From an uncultured Alphaproteobacteria bacterium (GTDB lineage Bacteria; Pseudomonadota; Alphaproteobacteria; RF32; CAG-239): a DNA stretch of 13,566 nt. Position 1 is the stretch's first letter. Each line of letters begins with the position of its first letter. Below, piece by piece: positions 5,783-12,477 of this stretch. The notes beneath the pieces are model-generated. The model was given only the letters and a program-made list of their open reading frames with translations, was not told where the DNA came from and did not search any database. The stretch is taken from contig CAKQMH010000015.1 of NCBI GenBank assembly GCA_934254915.1, positions 1 to 13,566 on the forward strand. Reading direction: 5' to 3'. A program made the translations under genes and the position numbers.

Positions 5783-7274
5783 TTTCTCTTCCTTTCTTGC
5801 GCAGGTGCAGAGCGATATTAAATTTGCTTTTACATTTGCGGGCGCTTATGGTGCGTTTCAAATAACCTTCGCCGGAAGTCGGTCTTTGCCAAACTTCGGT
5901 AAAGTAGGCATAGTCATCATCATAATTCACTACCAACCATACTGCCGGTGCTGATTGCACTTTAACGATTCCCGACTTATCCAACCGAAAGACCTGATTG
6001 TTGACCGGTGTATCGGCAATCAGTTTCATGCCGATATATTCAGCCAACGGGCGAAAACTGTCAATCACAAAAAGCGGGCAGTGGGTCGGTATAAAGGTCG
6101 GGTGTGCCAAAAGCTCATTAATATACTCAAAATCTTTTAGAAAACCATGTCCGTAGCCTTGCAGTTCCGGCGCTTCCTGTACAGTTACAAATTTGATGTT
6201 ATGGGCATTTAACTGTCCTTTCAGCGGGTTAAAATAAGTTCGTGCCGTAATAATACCGAAACAGTCTTTGCTGGAAGCATTAAAATAAGACCCTAAATCA
6301 TTAAAAGTTCCGATAACCGCATAGTTGTTGCCAAGTTCCGCCAATTCGTCATTCGGCTTGTACAAAACCTTAATTCGGCCTTGTGCCATTCGGGTGAACG
6401 AAATGCCGTATTTAACCACCAGTTCCAGATAAGTATAAAAATCCCGATTCCCGTAAAACACGACATTTTTCTTGAGCTTCTGTGCTGCCAAAAAGGCCAT
6501 AATATACATTTCGGGGTGGGTCGGATAAACCGGTATAAATATTTTGTCTTTACGCGATTTTTTTATCAGCTCTACCAGCTTTTTGAAGGTCGCCACTTCT
6601 TTAATCGCATATCCGTCTTCGTTAATGGCGCAAAAATCGGCAACCACATGATCAATTTGCCCTCGCAGTTCTTTCAGTCGTTTTAAGTTGGTAGGTTTAC
6701 GAAAATAAGTGCTGCTGTCAATTTTCATATCTCCGGTGTGATAAACCATGGCGTGGCGCGATTTTATAATCAGGCTCAAACTGTCAAAACAGGTGTGTGA
6801 AGCTGCTAAAATTTCAATCTGCAAACTGCCGATTTTTATCTTGTCGCCGTCTTTTATAATTTTAAACGGCGGGCGTCTGGTGTTGGGCAGCTGAAACTCA
6901 TCATACAGTTCCTCCAAAATCATTTGCGTATAATGTCCGCCGTAAAGCGTCGGTAATTTATAACCAGCTTTCAGATAGTGGATTATGCCGTTGAGATGAT
7001 CGGGGTGAGAGTGGGTAATAAATAATGCCCTTGGCATCAACTCTTTAGCGCTTAACAGTTCCCGAATATCTGGTACTGCCGCTTTGGAGTTTTTAATGCC
7101 AAGAGCATAGTGATTGTCAAATTTTCCCAAATCAACCATAATGATTGTCTGAGATGTTTTGCCGTTTGTGGTTACAACGTCAGTATATTGATAGCAGTGG
7201 CCGCTGATTTGATCAATATTATTCCCGCCCAAAGGTCTCCAATAAAGACCATCTTGCTTCATGTAGTCTGACAT
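5760..7274 (-). CDS. Divergent RNase J-like metallo-beta-lactamase protein
   Basis: 504 aa. The metallo-beta-lactamase core has HSHPDH (88-93), H160 in ASHTCFD and TGDMKID with D182, the metal-ligand series of the family. The layout resembles RNase J: an opening PLGGNNIDQISG, a middle segment fitting a beta-CASP insertion (about 205-370), then GHG (H376) and IPTHCP (H398) where RNase J has SGHA and VHGE. The N-terminal signature of true RNase J (GGLGEIGMN type) is replaced, so this is probably a paralogue acting on RNA or another substrate. No signal peptide is seen. The ATG follows AGAGGAC. It lies 13 nt after the transglycosylase gene and overlaps the thioesterase gene by 23 nt. A basic, low-complexity tail ends the protein. 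Confidence 0.75.
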   Translation of the reverse strand: MSDYMKQDGLYWRPLGGNNIDQISGHCYQYTDVVTTNGKTSQTIIMVDLGKFDNHYALGIKNSKAAVPDIRELLSAKELMPRALFITHSHPDHLNGIIHYLKAGYKLPTLYGGHYTQMILEELYDEFQLPNTRRPPFKIIKDGDKIKIGSLQIEILAASHTCFDSLSLIIKSRHAMVYHTGDMKIDSSTYFRKPTNLKRLKELRGQIDHVVADFCAINEDGYAIKEVATFKKLVELIKKSRKDKIFIPVYPTHPEMYIMAFLAAQKLKKNVVFYGNRDFYTYLELVVKYGISFTRMAQGRIKVLYKPNDELAELGNNYAVIGTFNDLGSYFNASSKDCFGIITARTYFNPLKGQLNAHNIKFVTVQEAPELQGYGHGFLKDFEYINELLAHPTFIPTHCPLFVIDSFRPLAEYIGMKLIADTPVNNQVFRLDKSGIVKVQSAPAVWLVVNYDDDYAYFTEVWQRPTSGEGYLKRTISARKCKSKFNIALHLRKKGRENGTAKIQ

Positions 7275-7287
7275 TGTCCTCTAAAAT

Positions 7288-8049
7288 CTATCTAAGCTTG
7301 TTCTTTCGATATTCCGCCAGTTTAGCCTCGCGCCAGCTATTGGCTTTTTGCGCAACTGTGCGTTCAATTTCTTTTTTGTTTTTAGCATAGACAGATTCGG
7401 TTGCAAGCTTTTTTACTTTGGTTTGTGCAACATTTCCTTTAACTGTGGTGTTGCCAAACAGTTTTTCGGAAACGTCATTTTGTGCCATTTTAACTTTTTC
7501 AAAAGCCGAAACCAATTTCATTTTATATTTTTGAGCTTTATGCGGAACACTGGAGTGATATGCCATTGCGGCTTTAATCCAGTCATTGTCACGGGTTTCA
7601 TAAAGATTCTTCAAAAATTTCGCACTATATTCGACATTTTTATTCGGGTCGAAAGCTTCTTCCACACTTTTGAAAGCATCTGGGTGATAAGCAAGGTTAA
7701 TTTGCATACAACCGACATCGATACTTTTTACTCCGGCTTTCTGCAGACGCTTAACTTCGGCAACTGCTTCGGCTTTAGAGTTAAAAAATCTGCCTTTACC
7801 CTGTGCATTAATAGTCCATGGCCATGCCAGATTCTGCTGTTTGGCTTCATTCCATCTGCCGGTTTCGACACTTGAGATGGTGGTAAGGAGATGTTTTTTG
7901 ATTTTATATTCTTTTTCGAATTTTTGTGTGGCTTCCATACAAACCAAGGCGTCATCGTGCCATTCGGAGTAAGCCTGAGCTTGTACTGGCTGAATTAACA
8001 TCAGCAATATTAACAAAAACATTAAATTTTTTGATACGAAAACTCGCAT
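7288..8049 (-). CDS. Secreted lytic transglycosylase-like (SLT domain) protein
   Basis: 253 aa from the ATG at 8049-8047, preceded by GAGGAG 7 nt upstream. A GTG at 8073 in the same frame also has a nearby GAGGG and would add 8 residues. A signal peptide is clear: basic start, hydrophobic run at about 9-20, probable cleavage after AQA (24-26). The SLT-like core has ISSVETGRW with the likely catalytic E62, then DVGCMQINLAYHP (111-123) and AMAYHS (161-166), the order seen in family 1 transglycosylases that cut peptidoglycan in the periplasm. The C-terminal 60 residues are Lys-rich and probably helical. It heads an operon with the RNase J-like and thioesterase genes. Its leader has an unusual structure that may hide the ribosome binding site. 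Confidence 0.82.
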   Translation of the reverse strand: MRVFVSKNLMFLLILLMLIQPVQAQAYSEWHDDALVCMEATQKFEKEYKIKKHLLTTISSVETGRWNEAKQQNLAWPWTINAQGKGRFFNSKAEAVAEVKRLQKAGVKSIDVGCMQINLAYHPDAFKSVEEAFDPNKNVEYSAKFLKNLYETRDNDWIKAAMAYHSSVPHKAQKYKMKLVSAFEKVKMAQNDVSEKLFGNTTVKGNVAQTKVKKLATESVYAKNKKEIERTVAQKANSWREAKLAEYRKNKLR

Positions 8050-8058
8050 CCCTCTACT

Positions 8059-8151
8059 CCTCAAAACGGCCACAAGAATCCCTCATGCAACAAACGTGCC
8101 AATTTCATCCTGCTTAACGGCGCTAAAATATCAATCAATAACGTTTTGAGG
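8059..8151 (-). promoter_or_regulatory. Leader that could sequester the transglycosylase RBS
   Basis: On the minus-strand transcript, CCTCAAAACG (8151-8142) is perfectly complementary to CGTTTTGAGG (8068-8059). The second arm contains the first four bases of the GAGGAG Shine-Dalgarno of the transglycosylase gene. A 15-codon frame (MKLARLLHEGFLWPF, 8108-8061) lies in the loop and ends with TGA within that same arm, although its own ribosome binding site is poor. The pairing is seen; the regulatory role is inference. Confidence 0.4.
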
Positions 8152-8179
8152 TTGGTTACTAAAAACTAATAAACTCCCA

Positions 8180-8211
8180 AATTGTTAAACCTCTATGTAA
8201 TCTTAACAATT
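8180..8211. repeat. 9-bp inverted repeat, possible operator
   Basis: AATTGTTAA (8180-8188) and TTAACAATT (8203-8211) are perfect complements separated by 14 nt. They lie just downstream of the candidate -10 for the transglycosylase operon and would cover its transcription start, as a repressor site might. An RNA hairpin is the alternative. Confidence 0.4.
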
Positions 8212-8215
8212 CTTG

Positions 8216-8244
8216 CTTATAGTTGCTAAACAAAGACCTGACGA
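8216..8244 (-). promoter_or_regulatory. Possible promoter of the transglycosylase operon
   Basis: On the minus strand, -10 TATAAG (8216-8221) and a weak -35 TCGTCA (8239-8244) are 17 nt apart. It would give a leader of about 160 nt. TTGACG at 8260-8265 is a better -35 but has no -10 at a usable distance. Confidence 0.3.
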
Positions 8245-8293
8245 CACATAAAATATTTGCGTCAAATCCAAAAACAAGAGGGGTATAGCACAA

Positions 8294-9181
8294 TTAATTT
8301 TTAAAATCCAGTAAAAATTTGCCTAAGCTCTGGATAGCTTGGCTGGTATCAGCGCTAACCTTTTGAAAATGTGAGTTTTTTGTTAGCTGCTTCTCATTCA
8401 TGTAAAGGCTGCGATTGATTTCTAGCTGAATGGTATAAATATTTTTTCGCGGCTGACAATAGTTGAAAGCAATATAGGCTCCCGCGTACGGGCGGTTAAA
8501 CTCGACCCGATAATTTTTAGCTTCCAGCGTACGGCTGAAATGTTCCGAAATCGGTGTCGGGCAGCTTTCGTCAAACAAAGTACAAAGACAAAAGTCCAAC
8601 GCCTTGCTTTCGTTCATAATATTACAAATCATTGACGGCATTGAGTGACAGTCCAACAGCAGACAAATGCCGAATTTGCGTACGCATTTATCAACCAGTT
8701 GTTTAAGCCTTTTATGGTAGGGGTCATATACTTTGGCAATGCGCTCCATCGCTTCAAAATATGACAATTTGCCGTCATAGATATTTTTGTTTTGCGAAAC
8801 AATGCGGTGAATAACACCCAAGCCCACGCGACAACGGCGGCTTCCCGGAGCGGCGTTAACAACCGGTGCATCATAAAACATCGATTCGTCAATTTCGATT
8901 TTATCGCGGTTGACATCAACAAATGTCCGCGGAATATTCATGCTCAATAAGGGGATTCCGGCATCAGAAGCCTGACGGACTATTTCATCAACAAAGCAGT
9001 CTTCCGACGAGCGCAGTTCCTTTTCCGACAAAACACTGTTAGCCAGAAATTCAGCGGGAAAAGTTTTGCCGCTATGCGGTGACGACATCACGATGGGGTA
9101 GCGCAAATCTTTGGTGTTATACTCATCAAAGATTTTGAGCTTGTCATAGTCTATCGTAAAGTCAATTTTCTTATCTGACAC
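8294..9181 (-). CDS. N-formylglutamate amidohydrolase family protein
   Basis: 295 aa from a GTG at 9181-9179, chosen because AAAGGAGG lies 10 nt upstream; a longer frame from TTG at 9202 would place that ribosome binding site inside the gene. Family motifs (PF05013 type) in order: SSPHSG (33-38), SSEDCFVDE (58-66), DVNRDK (89-94), GVIHR (122-126), DCHSMP (177-182) and QLEINRSLY (252-260). His, Asp and Glu residues in these motifs suit a zinc amidase. Family members hydrolyse N-formyl-L-glutamate in histidine breakdown, but no hut genes are nearby, so the substrate is open. It diverges from tRNA-Val and is followed by a 244-nt gap up to the transglycosylase start, with no terminator seen. Confidence 0.85.
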   Translation of the reverse strand: MSDKKIDFTIDYDKLKIFDEYNTKDLRYPIVMSSPHSGKTFPAEFLANSVLSEKELRSSEDCFVDEIVRQASDAGIPLLSMNIPRTFVDVNRDKIEIDESMFYDAPVVNAAPGSRRCRVGLGVIHRIVSQNKNIYDGKLSYFEAMERIAKVYDPYHKRLKQLVDKCVRKFGICLLLDCHSMPSMICNIMNESKALDFCLCTLFDESCPTPISEHFSRTLEAKNYRVEFNRPYAGAYIAFNYCQPRKNIYTIQLEINRSLYMNEKQLTKNSHFQKVSADTSQAIQSLGKFLLDFKN

Positions 9182-9256
9182 GGACGGAAATCCTCCTTTC
9201 AACTTCTTAAATCTAACAAAAAAATCTTAAATATTCGCTAATGACGTAAAAATCTC

Positions 9257-9285
9257 TTGCAATTAAAATTCGGATAAGGTAGAAA
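9257..9285 (+). promoter_or_regulatory. Probable promoter of tRNA-Val
   Basis: TTGCAA (9257-9262), a 17-nt spacer and TAGAAA (9280-9285), 11 nt before the mature tRNA. The spacing is ideal and the -10 is moderate. The TTGCA core recurs in other -35 candidates of this window. Confidence 0.4.
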
Positions 9286-9296
9286 CAATGCGTTGC

Positions 9297-9372
9297 GGGT
9301 GTGTAGCTCAGGGGTATGAGCACTACGTTGACATCGTAGGGGTCACAAGTTCGATCCTTGTCACACCCACCA
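9297..9372 (+). tRNA. tRNA-Val(GAC)
   Basis: 76 nt cloverleaf with encoded CCA. The acceptor stem GGGTGTG (9297-9303) pairs perfectly with CACACCC (9362-9368). The D arm is GCTC/GAGC. The anticodon stem CTACG/CGTAG encloses the loop TTGACAT with anticodon GAC at 9330-9332. The T arm ACAAG-TTCGATC-CTTGT is complete. Position 37 is A (9333). A rho-independent terminator follows 6 nt later. Confidence 0.97.
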
Positions 9373-9377
9373 ATTTT

Positions 9378-9408
9378 AAGGCTTTGGATTCGCTCCAAAG
9401 CCTTTTTT
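9378..9408 (+). terminator. Rho-independent terminator of tRNA-Val
   Basis: AAGGCTTTGGA (9378-9388) and TCCAAAGCCTT (9394-9404) form an 11-bp perfect stem with a 5-nt loop, followed by a T-run to 9408. It lies directly after the tRNA. Confidence 0.93.
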
Positions 9409-9432
9409 AGTTGCTAAAATCTAAAAATTCCA

Positions 9433-9461
9433 TTGCCAAAGCCGTTGTAAGCTTTTATGAT
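9433..9461 (+). promoter_or_regulatory. Promoter of murI
   Basis: TTGCCA (9433-9438), a 17-nt spacer and TATGAT (9456-9461). The predicted start near 9468 gives a leader of about 18 nt containing AAGGA (9473-9477), 8 nt from the murI ATG. The tRNA terminator lies just upstream, so murI needs its own promoter. Confidence 0.65.
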
Positions 9462-9485
9462 AAAAAAAATTCAAGGAACTAACTT

Positions 9486-10268
9486 ATGAAAATCGGTATT
9501 TTTGATTCCGGCTTGGGCGGGTTGGTCATTACCAAAGCTTTTATTAAAGCCATGCCGGAGTATGACTATGTTTATTATGGCGACACTCAAAATCTGCCGT
9601 ATGGTGAAAAGACCAGCGGGCAGATACTTGCCTATACCTTAGAAGCGATAAAGTTTCTGGTATCGCAAAAATGCGGTTTGATTATCATCGCCTGCAATAC
9701 GGCCACTTCCATTGCCCTGCGCTATCTCCAACAGCGGTTTATGCCTGAATATGCGCCTGATGTTAAGGTTTTGGGGGTGGTGATTCCCACCGTTGAGGAA
9801 GCCGTTTTGACCGCAGCGTCTAAGGTCGGGGTTATTGCCACTTCGGCAACGGTGCGTTCGCAAATTTATCAAACTGAGCTGCACAAAATTAAACCTGAAC
9901 TTGCCGTGGAGGAAATTGCCGCTCCCAAATTGGTTCCGGCGATTGAAAATAATGATTTTGCGCAGGCGGAAAAGCTTTGCTCCGAATATGTCGCCGCATT
10001 CCATGATATCGACAGCCTTATTTTGGGCTGTACTCATTATCCGTTGGTAAAAGACTTTTTCCGGCGCGCTTTGCCTGCCCATGTGCGGGTTGTTTCGCAA
10101 GATGAGCTTATGGGGGCTAAACTTCAGGATTATCTGTGCCGCCATATTGAGATTGATATTACTTTAAGCCGCAATGCCGATTATAAATTTATGGTCAGCA
10201 ACCTCAATCCTCATTATCAAAAAGTGGCGGCTTTGTTGTTTCCGGATATTCCGATTTGTGAAAGGTAA
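9486..10268 (+). CDS. murI: Glutamate racemase
   Basis: 260 aa cofactor-independent racemase that makes D-glutamate for peptidoglycan in the cytoplasm. All active-site motifs are present: IFDSGLGGL (5-13) with D7, YYGDTQNLPYG (30-40), IACNTATS with catalytic C70 (68-75) and LGCTHYPL with catalytic C182 (180-187). Length is normal. The ATG has AAGGA 8 nt upstream and a promoter at 9433-9461. The GNAT gene begins 4 nt after the stop, so the two form an operon ending at the terminator near 10.8 kb. Confidence 0.96.
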   Translation: MKIGIFDSGLGGLVITKAFIKAMPEYDYVYYGDTQNLPYGEKTSGQILAYTLEAIKFLVSQKCGLIIIACNTATSIALRYLQQRFMPEYAPDVKVLGVVIPTVEEAVLTAASKVGVIATSATVRSQIYQTELHKIKPELAVEEIAAPKLVPAIENNDFAQAEKLCSEYVAAFHDIDSLILGCTHYPLVKDFFRRALPAHVRVVSQDELMGAKLQDYLCRHIEIDITLSRNADYKFMVSNLNPHYQKVAALLFPDIPICER

Positions 10269-10272
10269 ATAA

Positions 10273-10788
10273 ATGTCTGTTGAAATGCGCGCACTTATGG
10301 CCGAAGAAAATGATGAAGTTTATCAAATGTTTCAGGAAATACCTGCGGAAGAAGACGGATTTGAAAATCCGGCTCATGGGTTGAGCCGTAATGAATTTGC
10401 CGCCTTTTGCCAGCAAGATATTGCCTATTCGCAAGGGCAAAATCTTCCTCAAGGTTATGTTCCGGCTACGACCTATGTTTTATTTGTGGATTCGCATCCT
10501 GCCGGAATTGCTAAATTTCGCCATTACTTAAATGACGCTTTACGGCGTAACGGCGGACATATCGGTTATAGCGTGCGTCCGTCATACCGCGGCAAGGGTT
10601 ATGGTAACCGCTTGTTGACGGAAGTTTTGAGATTCGTAAAATCACAAGGAGTTGAGAAGGCGCTTTTGACTATCAGAGAATATAATACCCGTTCCCGCAA
10701 AGTATGCGAACACGGTGGCGGCGTATTGGAAAAAATCGTCCCCGGACAAGATTTTAATGAATGCTTTTATTGGATAGATGTCAAATAA
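10273..10788 (+). CDS. GNAT-family N-acetyltransferase
   Basis: 171 aa cytoplasmic acetyltransferase. The acetyl-CoA binding motif A is clear as VRPSYRGKGYGNRLL (101-115), preceded by the strand IGYS. A conserved NTRSRKVCEHGG (138-149) follows, typical of the group whose helix after motif A carries an Asn. The N-terminal extension (1-65) resembles COG3981-type predicted acetyltransferases. The substrate cannot be told from sequence. It starts 4 nt after murI and is co-transcribed with it; a role in envelope metabolism is only a guess from that context. It ends at a strong terminator. Confidence 0.85.
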   Translation: MSVEMRALMAEENDEVYQMFQEIPAEEDGFENPAHGLSRNEFAAFCQQDIAYSQGQNLPQGYVPATTYVLFVDSHPAGIAKFRHYLNDALRRNGGHIGYSVRPSYRGKGYGNRLLTEVLRFVKSQGVEKALLTIREYNTRSRKVCEHGGGVLEKIVPGQDFNECFYWIDVK

Positions 10789-10789
10789 C

Positions 10790-10827
10790 AACAAAGCCTT
10801 GGTTATAATACCAAGGCTTTGTTTTTT
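10790..10827. terminator. Bidirectional terminator between the GNAT gene and gpsA
   Basis: A 14-bp perfect stem (10790-10803 with 10810-10823) and a 6-nt loop sit between convergent genes. The plus side ends in a T-run to 10827, good for murI-GNAT. On the minus strand the run after the stem (TGTTATTTG) is poorer, so it serves gpsA less well. Confidence 0.9.
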
Positions 10828-10838
10828 GCCGCTGTCTT

Positions 10839-11813
10839 TTAGCAGGATTGTTCAAACTCGCGTTTCAGGTCGCGATCAAAAATGCTGCGGATAGTTGCTT
10901 TAATGTCAGCTTTTTCATAAACAACTTTATAAAGAGCCTGACAAATAGGCATATCAATGTGCTGTTCATCTGCAATGATTTTAACGGCTTTCAGTGTCGG
11001 CACACCTTCGGCCAGTTTCCCAAAATCTTCACCTTTGGCAAATTTCTCACCAAAGGTACGATTATGGCTGTATTGGGAGAACAGTGTCGCTTCATAATCA
11101 CCCAAGTGTGCTAAACCATAAGCCGTCATGGGGTTGCCGCCGAAATGCTTAATAAAACGTCCGACCTCAACCGGCGCGCGTGCCATCAAAGCCCCTTTCA
11201 AGCCATACCAGCCCAGCCCGTCCAAAATGCCGGCGGCAATACCGATAACATTTTTCAGAGCCGCTCCGATTTGGTTGCCGATTAAGTCCGAACCGTAATA
11301 CAAGCGGATAAGGTCGCTTTGCAGGGCTTTAATCAACATATCTTTGGTCTTTTCTTCTGGACTGTCGATAACGGCGCATGACGGAACTTTTTTCATATAG
11401 TCCTGAACATGTCCCGGTCCGGCCAAAACAGCAATGTGAATATCCTGTTTAATCTCTTCTTTCATCACGTCATACATAATTTTGGCGCTCGGTTCTTCCA
11501 AACCTTTCATCGCCAACAAGAATGTTTTGCCGTTAAGGTCATAGGCATTAAGCTCTTTGCACAGACCGCGGAAATATTGGCAGCCGATAGAGATAATCAC
11601 AATATCATTTTTCAGCACTGCCGCTAAGTTGTTATGCAAAGTCATGTTATCCGACAAACTCAAGTAAGAGTTTTTACGGGTATCACGCAGCTCAATAAAG
11701 TTTGGTGAGGTCGGAATATCATACATATCGACATCAAACCCGCAATAATTAGCCGCATACCAGCCCAGAAAAGTTCCCCAGCGCCCGCAGCCGATTAACG
11801 ATAATTTTTTCAT
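10839..11813 (-). CDS. gpsA: NAD(P)-dependent glycerol-3-phosphate dehydrogenase, divergent type
   Basis: 324 aa from the ATG at 11813-11811, which has GAGG upstream; the 28-residue longer frame lacks support and would bury the Rossmann start. The enzyme interconverts dihydroxyacetone phosphate and sn-glycerol 3-phosphate, the backbone of phospholipids. Visible motifs: nucleotide-binding GCGRWG (8-13), MKGLE with K103, ALKNVIGIAAGILDGLG with K187 (185-201), and GDYEATLF...SHNRTFG with N251 and R252 (238-255). Compared with typical GpsA, GPSFA is replaced by GPGH (132-135) and the SRN motif by SHNR, a pattern I associate with a second GpsA group seen in Firmicutes. Function is likely retained. 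It is convergent with the GNAT gene. Confidence 0.85.
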   Translation of the reverse strand: MKKLSLIGCGRWGTFLGWYAANYCGFDVDMYDIPTSPNFIELRDTRKNSYLSLSDNMTLHNNLAAVLKNDIVIISIGCQYFRGLCKELNAYDLNGKTFLLAMKGLEEPSAKIMYDVMKEEIKQDIHIAVLAGPGHVQDYMKKVPSCAVIDSPEEKTKDMLIKALQSDLIRLYYGSDLIGNQIGAALKNVIGIAAGILDGLGWYGLKGALMARAPVEVGRFIKHFGGNPMTAYGLAHLGDYEATLFSQYSHNRTFGEKFAKGEDFGKLAEGVPTLKAVKIIADEQHIDMPICQALYKVVYEKADIKATIRSIFDRDLKREFEQSC

Positions 11814-11848
11814 AAATAATCCTCTATGTTGTTTCAGATAATAACTAA

Positions 11849-11877
11849 GCTTTAGCCTAAAAAAGCTTTTGTTGCAA
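11849..11877 (-). promoter_or_regulatory. Promoter of gpsA
   Basis: On the minus strand, TTGCAAC, 14 nt, then GCTAAAGC (11849-11856), close to the alphaproteobacterial form TTGACGS-N10-14-GCTANAWC. It would give a leader of about 29 nt. The -10 hexamer TAAAGC is a poor match to the E. coli consensus. Confidence 0.45.
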
Positions 11878-11918
11878 TATGAGAGTGATAAAAACACACA
11901 ATCAACGGAAAATTGCGC

Positions 11919-12278
11919 TTAGAGCGAACCTTTTTTAGCCCGTTGGCGGGTGACGATAGCGCCGATATGGTCAAATTCTTCAAAGGAGTGATAAGCATAA
12001 TCAAGACTTTTTTTATCCAAATCATAAAACACCTGATTAGCTAAGGATTGAATTGCATTGTCAATGCGTTTGAATGCCGAATTATAATCTGCATTATAAT
12101 TGTTCTTGGTTTTTTTCTTAACAATATCATGGTAGGCGGAAATAACTTTAGCGGTTTCATCAGCTGAATTGGCATAGCCTTTCTCTTCAAAGTCACGCAT
12201 AATCCGTGCCGTTGTTTGATAAAAGCACTTATTTGTCAAAATACTACGCTGTTTTTTGTTATTACTATCAATTATCAT
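11919..12278 (-). CDS. Hypothetical protein, 119 aa
   Basis: I do not recognise the family. The protein is hydrophilic and predicted mostly helical, with no signal peptide or membrane segment, and is rich in Lys, Asn, Asp and Tyr. Notable stretches are NKCFYQTTARIMRDFEEKGY (16-35), a basic KKKTKNN (54-60) and a basic tail RQRAKKGSL. The ATG is preceded by GGAT only, a weak ribosome binding site. A promoter-like element at 12310-12338 gives a leader of about 25 nt, which supports it as a real gene. It lies upstream of gpsA on the same strand, separated by 105 nt, and diverges from the alpha/beta hydrolase gene. Possibly a lineage-specific small protein. Confidence 0.6.
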   Translation of the reverse strand: MIIDSNNKKQRSILTNKCFYQTTARIMRDFEEKGYANSADETAKVISAYHDIVKKKTKNNYNADYNSAFKRIDNAIQSLANQVFYDLDKKSLDYAYHSFEEFDHIGAIVTRQRAKKGSL

Positions 12279-12309
12279 TTCATATAATCCATAGTTTTCC
12301 GTAAAAGCC

Positions 12310-12338
12310 TGTCTAGCACAAAATAATTAAAAATGCAA
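12310..12338 (-). promoter_or_regulatory. Promoter-like element of the 119-aa gene
   Basis: On the minus strand, TTGCATT, 14 nt, then GCTAGACA (12310-12317), close to TTGACGS-N10-14-GCTANAWC. It is part of the block that matches 338-367 at 26 of 30 positions. Confidence 0.45.
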
Positions 12339-12370
12339 GCTGTTTAGCTTAACAACACTATCATATTAGC

Positions 12371-12391
12371 AGATTTAATTTAATTAAATCT
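12371..12391. repeat. AT-rich palindrome in a divergent gap
   Basis: AGATTTAATT (12371-12380) and AATTAAATCT (12382-12391) are perfect complements around one central T. It lies between the divergent 119-aa gene and the alpha/beta hydrolase gene. It could be an operator, but AT-rich palindromes also arise by chance. Confidence 0.4.
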
Positions 12392-12423
12392 TAATTTCAA
12401 GCAGCACCGACCAAATGTTTAGG

Positions 12424-12451
12424 TTGAAAGCGCGGCGACAGTTTATATATC
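12424..12451 (+). promoter_or_regulatory. Possible promoter of the alpha/beta hydrolase gene
   Basis: TTGAAA (12424-12429), a 16-nt spacer and TATATC (12446-12451), about 27 nt before the chosen ATG. It overlaps the longer in-frame start at 12415, which argues that the start is downstream. Confidence 0.4.
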
Positions 12452-12477
12452 AAGCCTCAAACAAGGAGGAGAAAGAA

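Noticed and set aside
7348..7875. 175-codon plus-strand frame over the transglycosylase gene
   Set aside because: It is antisense to a gene with a clear signal peptide and SLT motifs; it is Phe- and Cys-rich with no domain.
9213..9398. 61-codon minus-strand frame containing CDKDRTCDPYDVN
   Set aside because: It reads antisense through tRNA-Val and its terminator; this is a familiar false protein from tRNA loci.
9639..10145. 168-codon minus-strand frame over murI
   Set aside because: It is antisense to murI, whose full active-site motifs are intact; composition is Arg- and Asn-rich shadow-like.
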